DNA of 64,000 nucleotides, from contig NZ_CP108093.1 in NCBI RefSeq assembly GCF_036188265.1, positions 1,178,001 to 1,242,000 on the forward strand, read 5' to 3'. Below are positions 51,274-59,776 of this stretch, one piece after another. Both the position numbers and the translations under genes were made by a program. A model generated the notes under the pieces. It was not told where the DNA came from. It ran no database searches and worked only from the letters and a program-made list of their open reading frames with translations. Position 1 is the stretch's first letter. Every line of letters begins with the position of its first letter. The stretch comes from Streptomyces sp. NBC_00247. Lineage in GTDB: Bacteria; Actinomycetota; Actinomycetes; Streptomycetales; Streptomycetaceae.

Positions 51274-51852
51274 TCAGCCCAGCGACGCAGTTGCCGCGCG
51301 CAGGTCCTCCAGGGCTGCCAGTACATGAGGCGCGAGCCCTTCTGTGTCATCGCGATCGCTTTCGGACCACTGGGCGTAGCCCCGCTTGAACGCGAGGACT
51401 CCCAGCTCGCCCGCGAGGTGCGCAGTCGACTCGGGGACACCTCGTGCGATGAGCGCGGCTGTCATGGCGGCCGCGAGACCGACGCTCTTGAGGGCGTCAC
51501 GCTCCTGAAGTTCGGTGCTGGCTGCCACAGCTGCTTTGAGGCGGGGGCCGAGTTCGCGGTTGGTCGGCCCCATGGCGCTCGATGCGCGCTCGAGACCGGC
51601 TGCCACCGCCTGGAGCGGGCTGGCGCTCGCAGGCGCCTCGGTGATGCCGTCGGCGAGCAGCCTGCTGAGCGTCTCCTGGCCGGCGACCAGTAGCTCTCGC
51701 TTGTCGGAGAAGTGCCGGAAGAAGGTGCTCTTGGTGACGCCGGCGCGCTCGGCGATCTGCGTCACTGTGGTTGCGTCGTACCCCTGCTCGGTGAACAGGT
51801 CGACGGCCGCAACGACGAGTCGCTGGGCCGCCCCTGGTTGCCATCTACTCAT
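51274..51852 (-). CDS. TetR-family repressor
   Basis: A 192-aa regulator. The HTH is 'LVVAAVDLFTEQGYDATTVT' followed by 'QIAERAGVTKSTFFRHFSDK', the TetR standard. The C-terminal ligand domain is helical ('LQAVAAGLERASSAMGPTNR', 'AAMTAALIARGVPESTAHLA'). It diverges from a reductase gene across two near-identical 24-bp operators, so it almost surely represses the reductase and itself. Confidence 0.92.
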   Translation of the reverse strand: MSRWQPGAAQRLVVAAVDLFTEQGYDATTVTQIAERAGVTKSTFFRHFSDKRELLVAGQETLSRLLADGITEAPASASPLQAVAAGLERASSAMGPTNRELGPRLKAAVAASTELQERDALKSVGLAAAMTAALIARGVPESTAHLAGELGVLAFKRGYAQWSESDRDDTEGLAPHVLAALEDLRAATASLG

Positions 51853-51865
51853 GAGACCAGAATAG

Positions 51866-51889
51866 GTGATGGGACACCTGTCCCGTCAC
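51866..51889. promoter_or_regulatory. TetR operator 1
   Basis: GTGATGGGAC-ACCT-GTCCCGTCAC: 10-bp arms with one mismatch, 14 bp upstream of the TetR start. It is nearly the same as operator 2, 36 bp away (centre to centre). Confidence 0.85.
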
Positions 51890-51901
51890 CGTGTAGGGTC
51901 A

Positions 51902-51925
51902 GTGATGGGACAACGGTCCCATCAC
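51902..51925. promoter_or_regulatory. TetR operator 2
   Basis: GTGATGGGAC-AACG-GTCCCATCAC: perfect 10-bp arms, 16 bp before the reductase start and overlapping the space where its promoter should be. Confidence 0.88.
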
Positions 51926-51940
51926 TTTCAGGGAGAGCTC

Positions 51941-52822
51941 ATGCACGTCTTCATCACCGGCGGTACCGGCACCATCGGCTCCGCCGTCGTCGCCGAACTG
52001 CTCAGCAACGGCCACACCGTTCTCGCACTGGCTCGCTCGGACGGCTCCGCGCAGACCCTTGAGAGCGCCGGCGCCAAGGTGCTGCGAGGAGATCTGGCGG
52101 ACGTCGACGTCCTGCGGTCCGGCGCTGCGCAGTCCGACGGCGTGATCAGTCTGGCGTTCGGACGCGACTACAGCAGTCCGGATGCGATCGCGCAGGCCAT
52201 CACCGAGGAGAGCGCTGCTCTCGCCGCGCTAGGGCAGGAACTCATCGGAAGCGACCGCCCGATCGTCGCGGTCTCGGGTACGCCCTGGGTGCCGGGTCGC
52301 GCCTCCACCGAGGCCGATCCGCTGCCGACCGACGGACCGGTTGGCGGTCGGGGCCGTTCGGTCAATACGCTGCTGGATCTGGCCTCGAGTGGTGTGCGCA
52401 GCACGGCTGTCCGCATGCCGCGCACGGTCCACAACGAGGGCAAGGGCGGATTCGCCGGCCTGTTGACCGATCAAGCGCGCCGCACCGGAGTGGCCGGCTA
52501 CCCGGGCGACGGCACCCAGCGCTGGCCTGCCGTGCACGCGCTCGACGCAGCGGTCCTGTTCCGTCTGGCCCTCGAATCGGCACCGGCCGGGACAGCCTGG
52601 CACGCCGTGGCCGACGAGGGCGACGCGGTGCGGGACATCGCTACGGTCGTCGGCCGACGGCTGGGCCTGCCGGTCGAGGCGGTGTCGGAGGAGACCTTCG
52701 GCCCATTCGGCCCGATCTTCGCCATGGACCAGCCTGCATCCAGCACCCGCACCCGCAACGCCCTCGGGTGGCAGCCGACGCACCCCAGCCTCCTCAAGGA
52801 CCTGGAGAACATTCAGCCCTGA
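51941..52822 (+). CDS. NAD(P)-binding extended-SDR-like reductase/epimerase
   Basis: A 293-aa Rossmann protein. 'MHVFITGGTGTIGSAVVAEL' has the TGGTGxIG dinucleotide motif, 'VLRGDLADVDVLRSGA' is the D-L-x-D segment, and 'RWPAVHALDAAVLFRLALES' the late extended-SDR pattern. The YxxxK catalytic pair is not evident: the expected region reads 'GRGRSVNTLLDLASSGVRST', with no Tyr. It may therefore be an atypical SDR of the NmrA/SDR-a5 type. GGGAGAG precedes the ATG. It is controlled by the divergent TetR. Confidence 0.87.
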   Translation: MHVFITGGTGTIGSAVVAELLSNGHTVLALARSDGSAQTLESAGAKVLRGDLADVDVLRSGAAQSDGVISLAFGRDYSSPDAIAQAITEESAALAALGQELIGSDRPIVAVSGTPWVPGRASTEADPLPTDGPVGGRGRSVNTLLDLASSGVRSTAVRMPRTVHNEGKGGFAGLLTDQARRTGVAGYPGDGTQRWPAVHALDAAVLFRLALESAPAGTAWHAVADEGDAVRDIATVVGRRLGLPVEAVSEETFGPFGPIFAMDQPASSTRTRNALGWQPTHPSLLKDLENIQP

Positions 52823-52860
52823 CGGGTTTCGACAGAACACAGACTGAGCAACACCGGCCG
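52823..52860. repeat. Candidate Tn3-family terminal repeat
   Basis: GGGTTTCGACAGAACACAG, starting a few bases after the reductase stop and ending next to the transposase C-terminus, loosely follows the Tn3 terminal-repeat pattern (GGG..., then C-A-G-A-A-x-A-C). Its place directly beside the transposase 3' end is where such a repeat belongs. The partner repeat was not found. Confidence 0.35.
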
Positions 52861-53837
52861 TCAGTCCTCGTCCCCGTCCCCGTCGTCGGCGTCGGGGTCG
52901 GGGTCGGGGTCACGGAAGGGGCGCAGTCCCTGACCGGGTCCGCTGGCCTTGATGTTGAACAGGTAGCGGCCCAGGAAGTTGATGTGCCGGTCCTTGAGCG
53001 GGGAGAGGCGGGCGACGTCCTCGTCCTTGATGTCGTAGCCCTCGGCGCGGAGCTGGGCGACGGCGGCGTCGAGGTAGCGGGTGCTCCACACGACGACGGC
53101 GTTGAGGACCAGGCCGAGGGCGGCGAGCTGGTCCTCCTGGCCCTCGCGGTATGCCTGGCGGATCTGGCCCCGGCCGCCGTGGCAGATCGCGCGGGCCAGG
53201 CGGTGGCGGGACTCTGCACGGTCAGCTGCCGGTTCATCAGTCGGCGGTAGGTGTCGTCGACCGGGTCGACCAGCGCGAGCAGGTGCATGGTCTTGTCGAT
53301 CCGCCCGTACTCGGCGAACGCGGCGCCGAGCGGGGTCGGGTGGCCCTCGCGGCCGAACATCCGCAGCAGGTCATAGGCACGGACCTGGTTCGTGATGAGC
53401 GACCCGGCGACCCGGAGCGTGTCCGGCCAGTGCGTGGCGATCCGTTTGAGGTTCACCTTGTTGCAGGCGATGGCCTCCAGCGGCCCGTACCCGGCGGCCG
53501 GTGCCTCACCGTCGGGCAGGTCGGCCCGCCAGAACCTCTGGTCCGAGAGATCGCGGAAGCGCGGGGCGAAGCGGAAGCCGAGCATCTTGTACAGGCCGAA
53601 GGCCATGTCGGAGTACGAGGCGTTGTCGGTCGCGACCATCTCCGGCTTCACCCCGCCGTCGAGGTTCAGCAGCGTGTCCAGCGTGTAGAGGCTGTCGCGC
53701 GGGGTGCCGCGTACGACCATCGCGCCAATCCCCGCGACCTGGTCATTGACTGCATTGAGCCAGGTCAGGCCCCTCTTGTACGCCTCGGCCTGCTCATCAG
53801 TCAGAAACTCCACCGGCACGGCCTGGACCGTAGCCAC
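52861..53837 (-). pseudogene. Tn3-family transposase fragment with frameshift
   Basis: The C-terminal third of a Tn3 transposase (DDE type). 'GLTWLNAVNDQVAGIGAMVV' then 'RGTPRDSLYTLDTLLN', 'PEMVATDNASYSDMAFGLYK' (second catalytic Asp) and 'FAPRFRDLSDQRFWRADL' are all diagnostic. Near 53220, after 'RRLMNRQLTVQ', one base is missing and the protein resumes in another frame: 'RLARAICHGGRGQIRQAYRE' then 'GQEDQLAALGLVLNAVVVWS' (catalytic Glu) and 'LKDRHINFLGRYLFNI'. The N-terminal two-thirds are absent. This is a dead transposon remnant. Confidence 0.92.
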
Positions 53838-53943
53838 CTGGGAAGACCCGCCCAGCGGGTATCGCCGAAGCCCAGCAGCACCACGGGCCGGTGTGCTGGC
53901 CGAGCAAGATCAATCTCACCGGCACTTTCTGTACCTCAACTAC

Positions 53944-55212
53944 TCACACCCGGTTTCCCTCGCCGCCTTTCCGGTCCAGGTGGGCGGTGATCGGAGTGGC
54001 CGCAGCGCCGTGGAGTACGACGGAGACGAGCACGGTGAAGACCACGACCGCCCACAACTCGTCCTCCCAGGCGCCGAAATCCCCCCGACCGCAGGCGTAG
54101 GCGAGATAGAAGAACGAGCCGATGCCGCGGATGCCGAGGAACGAGGTGACCAGCCGTTCCTTCCGCGAACCCGGGCCCCGCAGCAGGGCCGCCCAGGAGG
54201 TCAGCGGCCGTATCAGCAAGTGCAGCAGCAAACCCGTCGCCGCACCCTGCCAGGTGAGATGGGCGAGGGCGCCCGTCGCGATGAAAGCGCCCGTCGCGAA
54301 GAGGAGTACCGCCATCAGCAGCCGCTCCATCTGCTCCATGAACTCGTGCAGCACCCGATGGTACTCATGGCCCCGTTCCCGGCTGCGCAGGGTGCAGGCC
54401 GCCGCGAAAACGGCCAGGAACCCGTATCCGTGCAGTGATTCGGCGATGCCGTAGGAGGTGAGTGTCACCGCCAGCGCGACGAAGCCCTCGCCGTGCTCCG
54501 CGAGCCTCAGCGGTCTGGCAGCGGCGTGGAAGAGGACACGGCCCAACAGCAGGCCCGTTCCCACTCCCACGGCCACCCCGACCGCGAGCCGGAGAAGTAC
54601 GTCGCTCCACGCCCAGTGCACGATCCAGCCGGTCGACAGGCCGCCGCCCGCCGCGGCGAGCGCGAGGGCGCCCAGGACGAACGGGAAGGCCAGCCCGTCG
54701 TTGAGGCCGGCCTCACTCGTCAGCGCGAAGCGCACCTCGTCCTCGTCGTACTCGTGGTCCGACGGCTCACCCACCCGCACCTCGGAGGCGAGCACCGGGT
54801 CCGTGGGCGCCAGCGCCGCCGCGAGCAGGAGCGCGACGTACGGCGGCCAGCCCAGCAGCCACCAGGCCACCAACGCGGTGGCAGCGATGGCGAGTGGCAT
54901 CGCCACGCCGAGGAGACGCCAGGTGGTGCGCCAGGAGCTCCGTCCGAACGGACGGTTTATGGCGAGGCCGGCACCCATCAGGGAGGCGATGACGCAGAGT
55001 TCGGTGAGGTGCTCCGCCCACTCCCGATGTTCCGTCGGGTCCACCCGCGGCAGGGGGAGGGACAGCGGCAGCGCGTACACAAGGAGCCCGGACGCGAGGA
55101 ACACCATGGGCGGGGAGACCGGCCGCCGCGACAGCAGACGGGGGAGCACCGCCGCGAGGAGCGCCCCCAAGCCCAGGCACCCGTACACCGCACCAGTGGT
55201 AGTAATGGCCAC
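53944..55212 (-). CDS. CPA1-type cation:proton antiporter
   Basis: A 422-aa Na+(K+)/H+ antiporter with about 12 helices. 'AAALAPTDPVLASEVRVGEP' and 'FALTSEAGLNDGLAFPFVLG' carry the T-D-P and N-D ion-binding motifs of the CPA1 family, and 'TSFLGIRGIGSFFYLAYACG' is a conserved late helix. It lacks the long cytoplasmic regulatory tail of many homologues. It probably helps in pH or salt balance. It sits between mobile-element remnants and appears intact. Confidence 0.9.
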   Translation of the reverse strand: MAITTTGAVYGCLGLGALLAAVLPRLLSRRPVSPPMVFLASGLLVYALPLSLPLPRVDPTEHREWAEHLTELCVIASLMGAGLAINRPFGRSSWRTTWRLLGVAMPLAIAATALVAWWLLGWPPYVALLLAAALAPTDPVLASEVRVGEPSDHEYDEDEVRFALTSEAGLNDGLAFPFVLGALALAAAGGGLSTGWIVHWAWSDVLLRLAVGVAVGVGTGLLLGRVLFHAAARPLRLAEHGEGFVALAVTLTSYGIAESLHGYGFLAVFAAACTLRSRERGHEYHRVLHEFMEQMERLLMAVLLFATGAFIATGALAHLTWQGAATGLLLHLLIRPLTSWAALLRGPGSRKERLVTSFLGIRGIGSFFYLAYACGRGDFGAWEDELWAVVVFTVLVSVVLHGAAATPITAHLDRKGGEGNRV

Positions 55213-55734
55213 GTTCCGGCCGCTCCGTCCTGTAGATCGGGCTGGTCAACGCCGTCTACCCCGGCATGGAGCAGCCATCACGGCCCGGGTGCGGGCGGCC
55301 GGGCGTCGCAGGGCGGAACAGGCCGCCGCGATCGGTCGGATTCGGTGCGTCAGAAGCCCTCCGTGTGGCGCCGCCCGAACGTTGACGGAGTCGATCGCCG
55401 TCCGCGACCAGTCCAGCTCGCCACGGCCACCGAGTTCGTCCAGAACCACACGGTGGAGCCGGGCCCGGACCCGGTCCGTGCTCCGGACCACCCCGCTTTC
55501 ACGGACGTCCCGGAAGAACGCTGCCGCTCGCGAACCTCTCCGGGCTCATGGCCACCGAGCTCAAGGACTGTCCCGCGACGTTCTCCGACACCCGTTCCGT
55601 CAGTAGTCCTCGGTCGGCAGGCGCCCCGCGCATCCGGGGGCACACGACCTGCTCCCAGGAGCCGACCTGCGAAAATGCCAGTTGGACACCCGCCTCACCG
55701 CTGCGGGACGAGCCGACCGGAAGGCGCACCGAAC
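55213..55734. other. Degenerate region between antiporter and methyltransferase
   Basis: A 520-bp region without an intact gene. The only recognisable piece is the IS5-type scrap listed separately. The rest shows no frame with family-like sequence. Confidence 0.6.
55372..55491 (-). pseudogene. IS5-family (IS112-like) transposase scrap
   Basis: About 40 codons read 'RVRARLHRVVLDELGGRGEL' then 'DWSRTAIDSVNVRA'. This is the segment around the first catalytic Asp (A-x-D-S-x-x-V-R-A) of IS5/IS112-type transposases. Downstream the frame degenerates ('APHGGLLTHRIRPIA', compare K-G-G-x-x-T-G-P-N-P-V-D-R), and no N-terminal or later DDE motifs are found. Confidence 0.65.
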
Positions 55735-56361
55735 ATGACTGGGCAGGACGACCGCTGGGCGGAACTGACCGGCGGACAAGCCGGCGAGGAGTACGCCCGG
55801 CGCTTCGCGCGGCTCGCCGAGAGCGGCCACGACGTCCACGGCGAGGCCACCTTCTGCGCCGCGCTGTTGACGCCGGGCGCCCGCGTCCTCGACGCGGGGT
55901 GCGGCACCGGACGGATCGCGATCCGGCTGGCCGAGCTGGGCCATCACTGCACCGGCGTGGACGTCGACTCCTCGATGCTCGCCGTCGCCCGGCGCGAGGC
56001 CCCCACGCAGAAGTGGCTCCTCGGCGACCTGGCCCGTCTGGACGCCCTCGGCCTGGAGCCGGGCTTCGACCTGGCGCTGGCCGCCGGAAACGTCATCCCC
56101 CTGCTGGCCCCCGGCACCGAGCCGGCCGTCGTCCGGCAGCTGGCTGCCGCGCTGCGCCCCGGCGGCCTGCTGGTCACCGGCATGGGCCTGGACCCGGCAC
56201 ATCTCCCCCTGTCGGAGGCGCCGTTGACCCTTTCGGAGTTCGACGACTGGTGCGCCCGAGCGGGCCTGGTCCTGCGGCAGCGCTACGCCACCTGGAGCGG
56301 CGACCCCTACGAGCCGGGCTGCGGCTACGCGGTCAGCGTCCACTCCCTCCCCGCCGCGTGA
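55735..56361 (+). CDS. Class I SAM-dependent methyltransferase
   Basis: A 208-aa methyltransferase. Motif I is 'RVLDAGCGTGRIAIRLAELG' (about 50-69), the acidic ribose-binding residue lies in 'CTGVDVDSSMLAVARRE', motif IV is 'FDLALAAGNVIPLLAPG', and post-motif 'LRPGGLLVTGMGLDP' follows. 'FDDWCARAGLVLRQRYATW' near the end is typical of small-molecule class I enzymes. The ATG at 55735 follows GGAAGG. A strong hairpin follows the gene. Confidence 0.9.
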   Translation: MTGQDDRWAELTGGQAGEEYARRFARLAESGHDVHGEATFCAALLTPGARVLDAGCGTGRIAIRLAELGHHCTGVDVDSSMLAVARREAPTQKWLLGDLARLDALGLEPGFDLALAAGNVIPLLAPGTEPAVVRQLAAALRPGGLLVTGMGLDPAHLPLSEAPLTLSEFDDWCARAGLVLRQRYATWSGDPYEPGCGYAVSVHSLPAA

Positions 56362-56409
56362 GCCGCTCCCGGAGCCGCGCCGCGCGGTTCCCCTGACCAC
56401 TCCATCGGT

Positions 56410-56437
56410 GCAGGCGCCGGCATGCACCGGCGCCTGC
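56410..56437 (+). terminator. Hairpin after the methyltransferase
   Basis: GCAGGCGCCGG, loop CATGCA, CCGGCGCCTGC: perfect 11-bp arms, 49 bp past the stop. No T-run follows, but the stem is strong and well placed for termination. Confidence 0.7.
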
Positions 56438-56802
56438 GACGTCCGGCCCCGGGACAACATCCGGAGATCAGAAGAACTGTTCGTACTCCACACCCCGCAA
56501 CGCGCCGTCGAAACGCCGTGGCGCCCGTACGCACGCCGTGGCCCGTACGCACGCCGTGGCGCCCGTACGCACGCCCCCACTCTGCCGATGCCCCCTCCCG
56601 CCGTGCCCGGCGGGACCCTCGGCGATTCGGCCAACCCTCACGCTCCGCACACCTGTTGCGAGCACCGGGTCGATGCATCGCGCACACTCCGCCGCCCGCT
56701 CCATCCCGGGCTTCCGGGGCCGACCGAAACACGTGTGTTCGATATCCCCGCCAGGTCGTTGATCCCCTCGACCGTGCCGGACGACCGTCAAGGGGAACCA
56801 CG
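56438..56802. other. Leader region of the ABC exporter with tandem repeats
   Basis: A 365-bp stretch with no convincing gene. It includes a roughly 20-bp unit (GCCCGTACGCACGCCGTGGC) repeated three times from about 56520 to 56575. Open frames through it have low-complexity Arg/Pro composition and are not credible. Confidence 0.55.
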
Positions 56803-58695
56803 TTGACCTCGACCACCGCCAACGAGCAGCAGGCCACCTCTCCCCCTCCCCCGCCGCCACCTGCGGAGATCACGTACAGCGGGCAGTACTCCGTCAATCC
56901 CCTCGCCGAGGTCTCCTTCCGGCGGATGTGCGCGCAGATCCCGTCCGTCCTGGGCCGGATCGCCCGGCTGTCCTGGCGGACCGACCGCTTGGCCGTACAA
57001 CTGCTGGTCGGCTGCCAGGTGATCACGGGCGTCTCGGCGGCCGTGCTGCTGACGGCCACCGCCCGCGCCATGCGGCCCGTCCTGGGCGAGGGCTCGGCGG
57101 GCGACAGGCTGCACGGAGCCGTCCCCGCCCTGGTGGTGGTCGCGCTCGCGGCCGCGCTGGGCCGGGGTGCGGCGGCCGTGGCCACGTACGCGGCACGGAG
57201 GATCACCCCGCGGCTGACCACGGAGACGGACACCGCGCTGGTCGAGGCGGTGTGCCGGGTCGAAGCGTCCGCGTACGCGGAGGAGGGGTTCTCGGACCGG
57301 TACGAGGCGGCCGAGATGGGGGTGATGCGTACCCAGGTGATGGTCACCGACGCCCAGCGGTTCCTGTCCGCGCTGATCCGCATGGTCACGGCGGGCAGCG
57401 TGTTGTCGGCGCTGAATCCGGTGATGCTTCCGCTGCTCCTGCTCGCCGTGCTTCCGGCCGGTGTGGGGGCGGTCCTCACCGCCCGGGTCGACTACGAGAT
57501 CCACTACGCCAACATCGCCGACCGCAACGTCCGCGGCATGATGCGCTGGTGGGCCACCACCTCGAAGTACGGGGACGAGGTCCGCGCCAACTCGATGGCC
57601 GACTACCTCGTCCACTGGTTCCGGGCCCTGTCCGACCGCTGCGACCGCCGCACCCTGGCCGCCGCCCCGCAGACCCTGCGCATCGCCCTGGCCTCCGCCG
57701 CAGTCGGCGGCACCTTCCTCCTCGCGGCCTGGAGCGTCCTCGCGTGGCTGGCGGTCACGGGGCGGATCGAACTCGCGGTCGCCGCCACGGCCGTCATCGC
57801 TGTACAGACCGCGCTCGCCGCGCTCTCCCAGGTCGTTTCCAACGGCGCGGCCGTCTTCCACACCAGCCTCTACCTGGGCGACATGCAGACCTTCCTCGAC
57901 GACGCGGCGGCCCGTACGCCCGAGCGCGGCTCCGGCAGGCACGGCGGGGCGACCGAGCGCATCGAACTGGAAGAAGTCGTCTACCAGTACCCCGGCAAGG
58001 ACAGGCCCGCCGTCGACGGTGTCTCCCTCACCCTGGAACGCGGCCAGATCCTCGCGATCGTCGGAACGAACGGCTCCGGAAAGTCCACGCTCACCCGCCT
58101 CCTCACCGGCATCTACCTGCCGGACAAGGGCCGGGTCACCTGGAACGGCGCCGACCTGGCCCAGGTGGACCCGGCAACGGTGTGGGCGCAGACCGGTCTG
58201 GTGCCGCAGATCTTCGCCCAGTGGCCGATGCCCGTCCGCGAGAACGTCACCCTCGGCCAGCCCCGCACCCCCGACGACGCCCCCGTCTGGTCCGCCATCG
58301 ACGCGGCCGGCCTGCGTGAGGCGGTCGACGGCCTCCCCGCCGGACTGGACACCCTGCTCTCCCGCGAGGTCTTCGGCGGCTCCGAACTCTCCGGCGGCCA
58401 GTGGCAGCGCGTGGCCTGCGCCAGGGCCCTGTACCGCCAACCCGGACTGCTGATCCTGGACGAGCCCACCTCCCAGATGGACCCGCGCGGCGAGCACCAG
58501 ATCTTCGAGCGGATCAAGGCCATCGCAGCCGACCGCATCACCATCGTGGTCACCCACCGCCTGGAGAACACGAAGATCGCCGACCACATCATCGTCATGG
58601 AGGAGGGCCGCATCACCGAACAGGGCCGCTACGAAGACCTCGTCCACGCCGGCGGCACCTTCGCCGAACTCCTCGCACTCTCCCAGGACCGGTGA
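56803..58695 (+). CDS. ABC exporter (membrane and ATPase domains fused)
   Basis: A 630-aa half-size exporter. After a Pro-rich N-terminus come about six helices (60-345), then the NBD: Walker A 'AIVGTNGSGKSTLTRLLTG', Q-loop 'GLVPQIFAQWPMPVRENV', signature 'SGGQWQRVACARAL' and Walker B 'LLILDEPTSQMDPRGEHQ', with switch His in 'VVTHRLENTKIADHI'. D-P-R-G-E instead of D-(A/P)-x-x-E follows normal Walker B geometry. Such exporters move peptides, lipids or drugs; no precursor-peptide gene or peptidase domain is visible. The TTG at 56803 is chosen because AAGGGG lies 7 bp upstream. Confidence 0.88.
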   Translation: MTSTTANEQQATSPPPPPPPAEITYSGQYSVNPLAEVSFRRMCAQIPSVLGRIARLSWRTDRLAVQLLVGCQVITGVSAAVLLTATARAMRPVLGEGSAGDRLHGAVPALVVVALAAALGRGAAAVATYAARRITPRLTTETDTALVEAVCRVEASAYAEEGFSDRYEAAEMGVMRTQVMVTDAQRFLSALIRMVTAGSVLSALNPVMLPLLLLAVLPAGVGAVLTARVDYEIHYANIADRNVRGMMRWWATTSKYGDEVRANSMADYLVHWFRALSDRCDRRTLAAAPQTLRIALASAAVGGTFLLAAWSVLAWLAVTGRIELAVAATAVIAVQTALAALSQVVSNGAAVFHTSLYLGDMQTFLDDAAARTPERGSGRHGGATERIELEEVVYQYPGKDRPAVDGVSLTLERGQILAIVGTNGSGKSTLTRLLTGIYLPDKGRVTWNGADLAQVDPATVWAQTGLVPQIFAQWPMPVRENVTLGQPRTPDDAPVWSAIDAAGLREAVDGLPAGLDTLLSREVFGGSELSGGQWQRVACARALYRQPGLLILDEPTSQMDPRGEHQIFERIKAIAADRITIVVTHRLENTKIADHIIVMEEGRITEQGRYEDLVHAGGTFAELLALSQDR

Positions 58696-58768
58696 CGTGA
58701 CCACGGACCCCGACGCCGGCCGGCCGAACGAGAGCGCCGGCACGCTCGGTCGAACGGTTCTCGTCGGT

Positions 58769-58794
58769 GGGGGTGCGGTCGCGACCGCACCCCC
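58769..58794. terminator. 26-bp perfect palindrome after the ABC exporter
   Basis: GGGGGTGCGGTCG continues directly into its complement CGACCGCACCCCC, so the tip must open to form a loop. It lies 74 bp past the exporter stop and 69 bp before the end of the convergent methyltransferase, so it could terminate both. Confidence 0.7.
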
Positions 58795-58862
58795 CGCGCC
58801 GCCCCCACCCGCCCGTCAACTCGGTCTCGGCACGTCCGAGGGTCCGCCGCACGGATTCCGGA

Positions 58863-59582
58863 TCAGGGGCGGCCGGCGACGAACCAGCGGGCGGGGAGTT
58901 CCACCGTGGAGCCGTCGGAGCGGGTCTCGCTCATGGCGAGGGCGGTGGTGCCTGCGCCCAGGACAGTGAGCCCCGCCGCCCGCAGCAGGGCGGCGACTTC
59001 ACCCTCGGCGACTTCGCCGGGGCGCAGGTCGTGTTCCTTGACACGGCGCAGTTTGAGCGAAGGGCCACCGGGCCGAGCGGCGACGGCGGCGATCACCTCC
59101 TTGGCCTGGCCGGTCGGCTCCAGGACCAGGGCCCTGCCCCGCGCGCCGACCAACTGGGCGACGGAGGCGGCCACCGCGGGGCGGTCCTCGGGGTCGCTCT
59201 GGTGCAGGACGGCCCGCATGTAGACGTTGGCGTCGCCGAGGCGCTCGTGCAGCGCGGCGGTCTCCTTCGGGTCGGCGAGGTTGAGCTGCTCGTACGTCGC
59301 GGCTCCGCCCGCATCGGTCCGGCGCGCGTGGGCGACGGCAGCGGCGGAGAGGTCGACGCCGACCGCGGGGGTGAAGCGGGTGGCGAGGAAGCGGGTCTGG
59401 GTGCCGTTGCCGCATCCGAGGTCGGCGACCGGCAGGGAGGGATCGGCGTACGGGGTGAGGTGTTCGAGGTCGCGCCGGGCCGTCAGGGCGGGATCCGCGT
59501 CCCAGAAGGGCTCTCCCTGTTCGCCGGAACTCTCCTCCCAGAAGCCTTCCCAGGCGGTGCGGTAGCGGTCGGACACGGTCAT
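58863..59582 (-). CDS. Class I SAM-dependent methyltransferase
   Basis: A 239-aa methyltransferase. 'YRTAWEGFWEESSGEQGEPF' opens the protein, motif I is 'LPVADLGCGNGTQTRFLATR', then 'AVGVDLSAAAVAHARRTDAG' supplies the ribose-binding acid, and 'ANVYMRAVLHQSDPEDRPAV' lies at the motif-IV position. The late 'RGRALVLEPTGQAKEVI' fits small-molecule class I enzymes. The substrate is unknown; it is convergent with the ABC exporter. Confidence 0.88.
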   Translation of the reverse strand: MTVSDRYRTAWEGFWEESSGEQGEPFWDADPALTARRDLEHLTPYADPSLPVADLGCGNGTQTRFLATRFTPAVGVDLSAAAVAHARRTDAGGAATYEQLNLADPKETAALHERLGDANVYMRAVLHQSDPEDRPAVAASVAQLVGARGRALVLEPTGQAKEVIAAVAARPGGPSLKLRRVKEHDLRPGEVAEGEVAALLRAAGLTVLGAGTTALAMSETRSDGSTVELPARWFVAGRP

Positions 59583-59620
59583 GGGGTCTCCTCGCGGTGG
59601 TGTGCGGGCGGATCGGTGTG

Positions 59621-59650
59621 CCGGGGTCCGGGGTCCGGGGTCCGGGGTCC
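59621..59650. repeat. CCGGGGT heptamer repeat
   Basis: Four consecutive copies of CCGGGGT (the last followed by CC) in the leader of the methyltransferase gene, 40-70 bp upstream of its start codon. Confidence 0.85.
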
Positions 59651-59729
59651 TCGATGGTTACCCAACCTGCCGTCCCCCACCCTGCGCACACAGGGAGGGG
59701 TGGCCACCACCCGCCATGCCGTTCCCCAG

Positions 59730-59776
59730 GGACGCAGGGACGCAGGCACGCAGGCACGCACGCACGCACGCACACA
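59730..59776. repeat. GACGCAGG/CACG repeat
   Basis: Two GACGCAGG-type units pass into two CACGCAGG units and then a run of CACG tetramers ending CACACAGG. The gradual unit change is typical of slipped-strand growth. Confidence 0.8.

Noticed and set aside
54493..56361. 622-codon plus-strand frame that ends as the methyltransferase at 55735
   Set aside because: The first 414 codons are antisense to the antiporter gene; only the part from the ATG at 55735 has methyltransferase motifs.
56408..56806. 132-codon frame before the ABC exporter as a possible precursor peptide
   Set aside because: Arg/Pro/His-rich, built on tandem repeats, no leader-core pattern, no ribosome site; probably chance.
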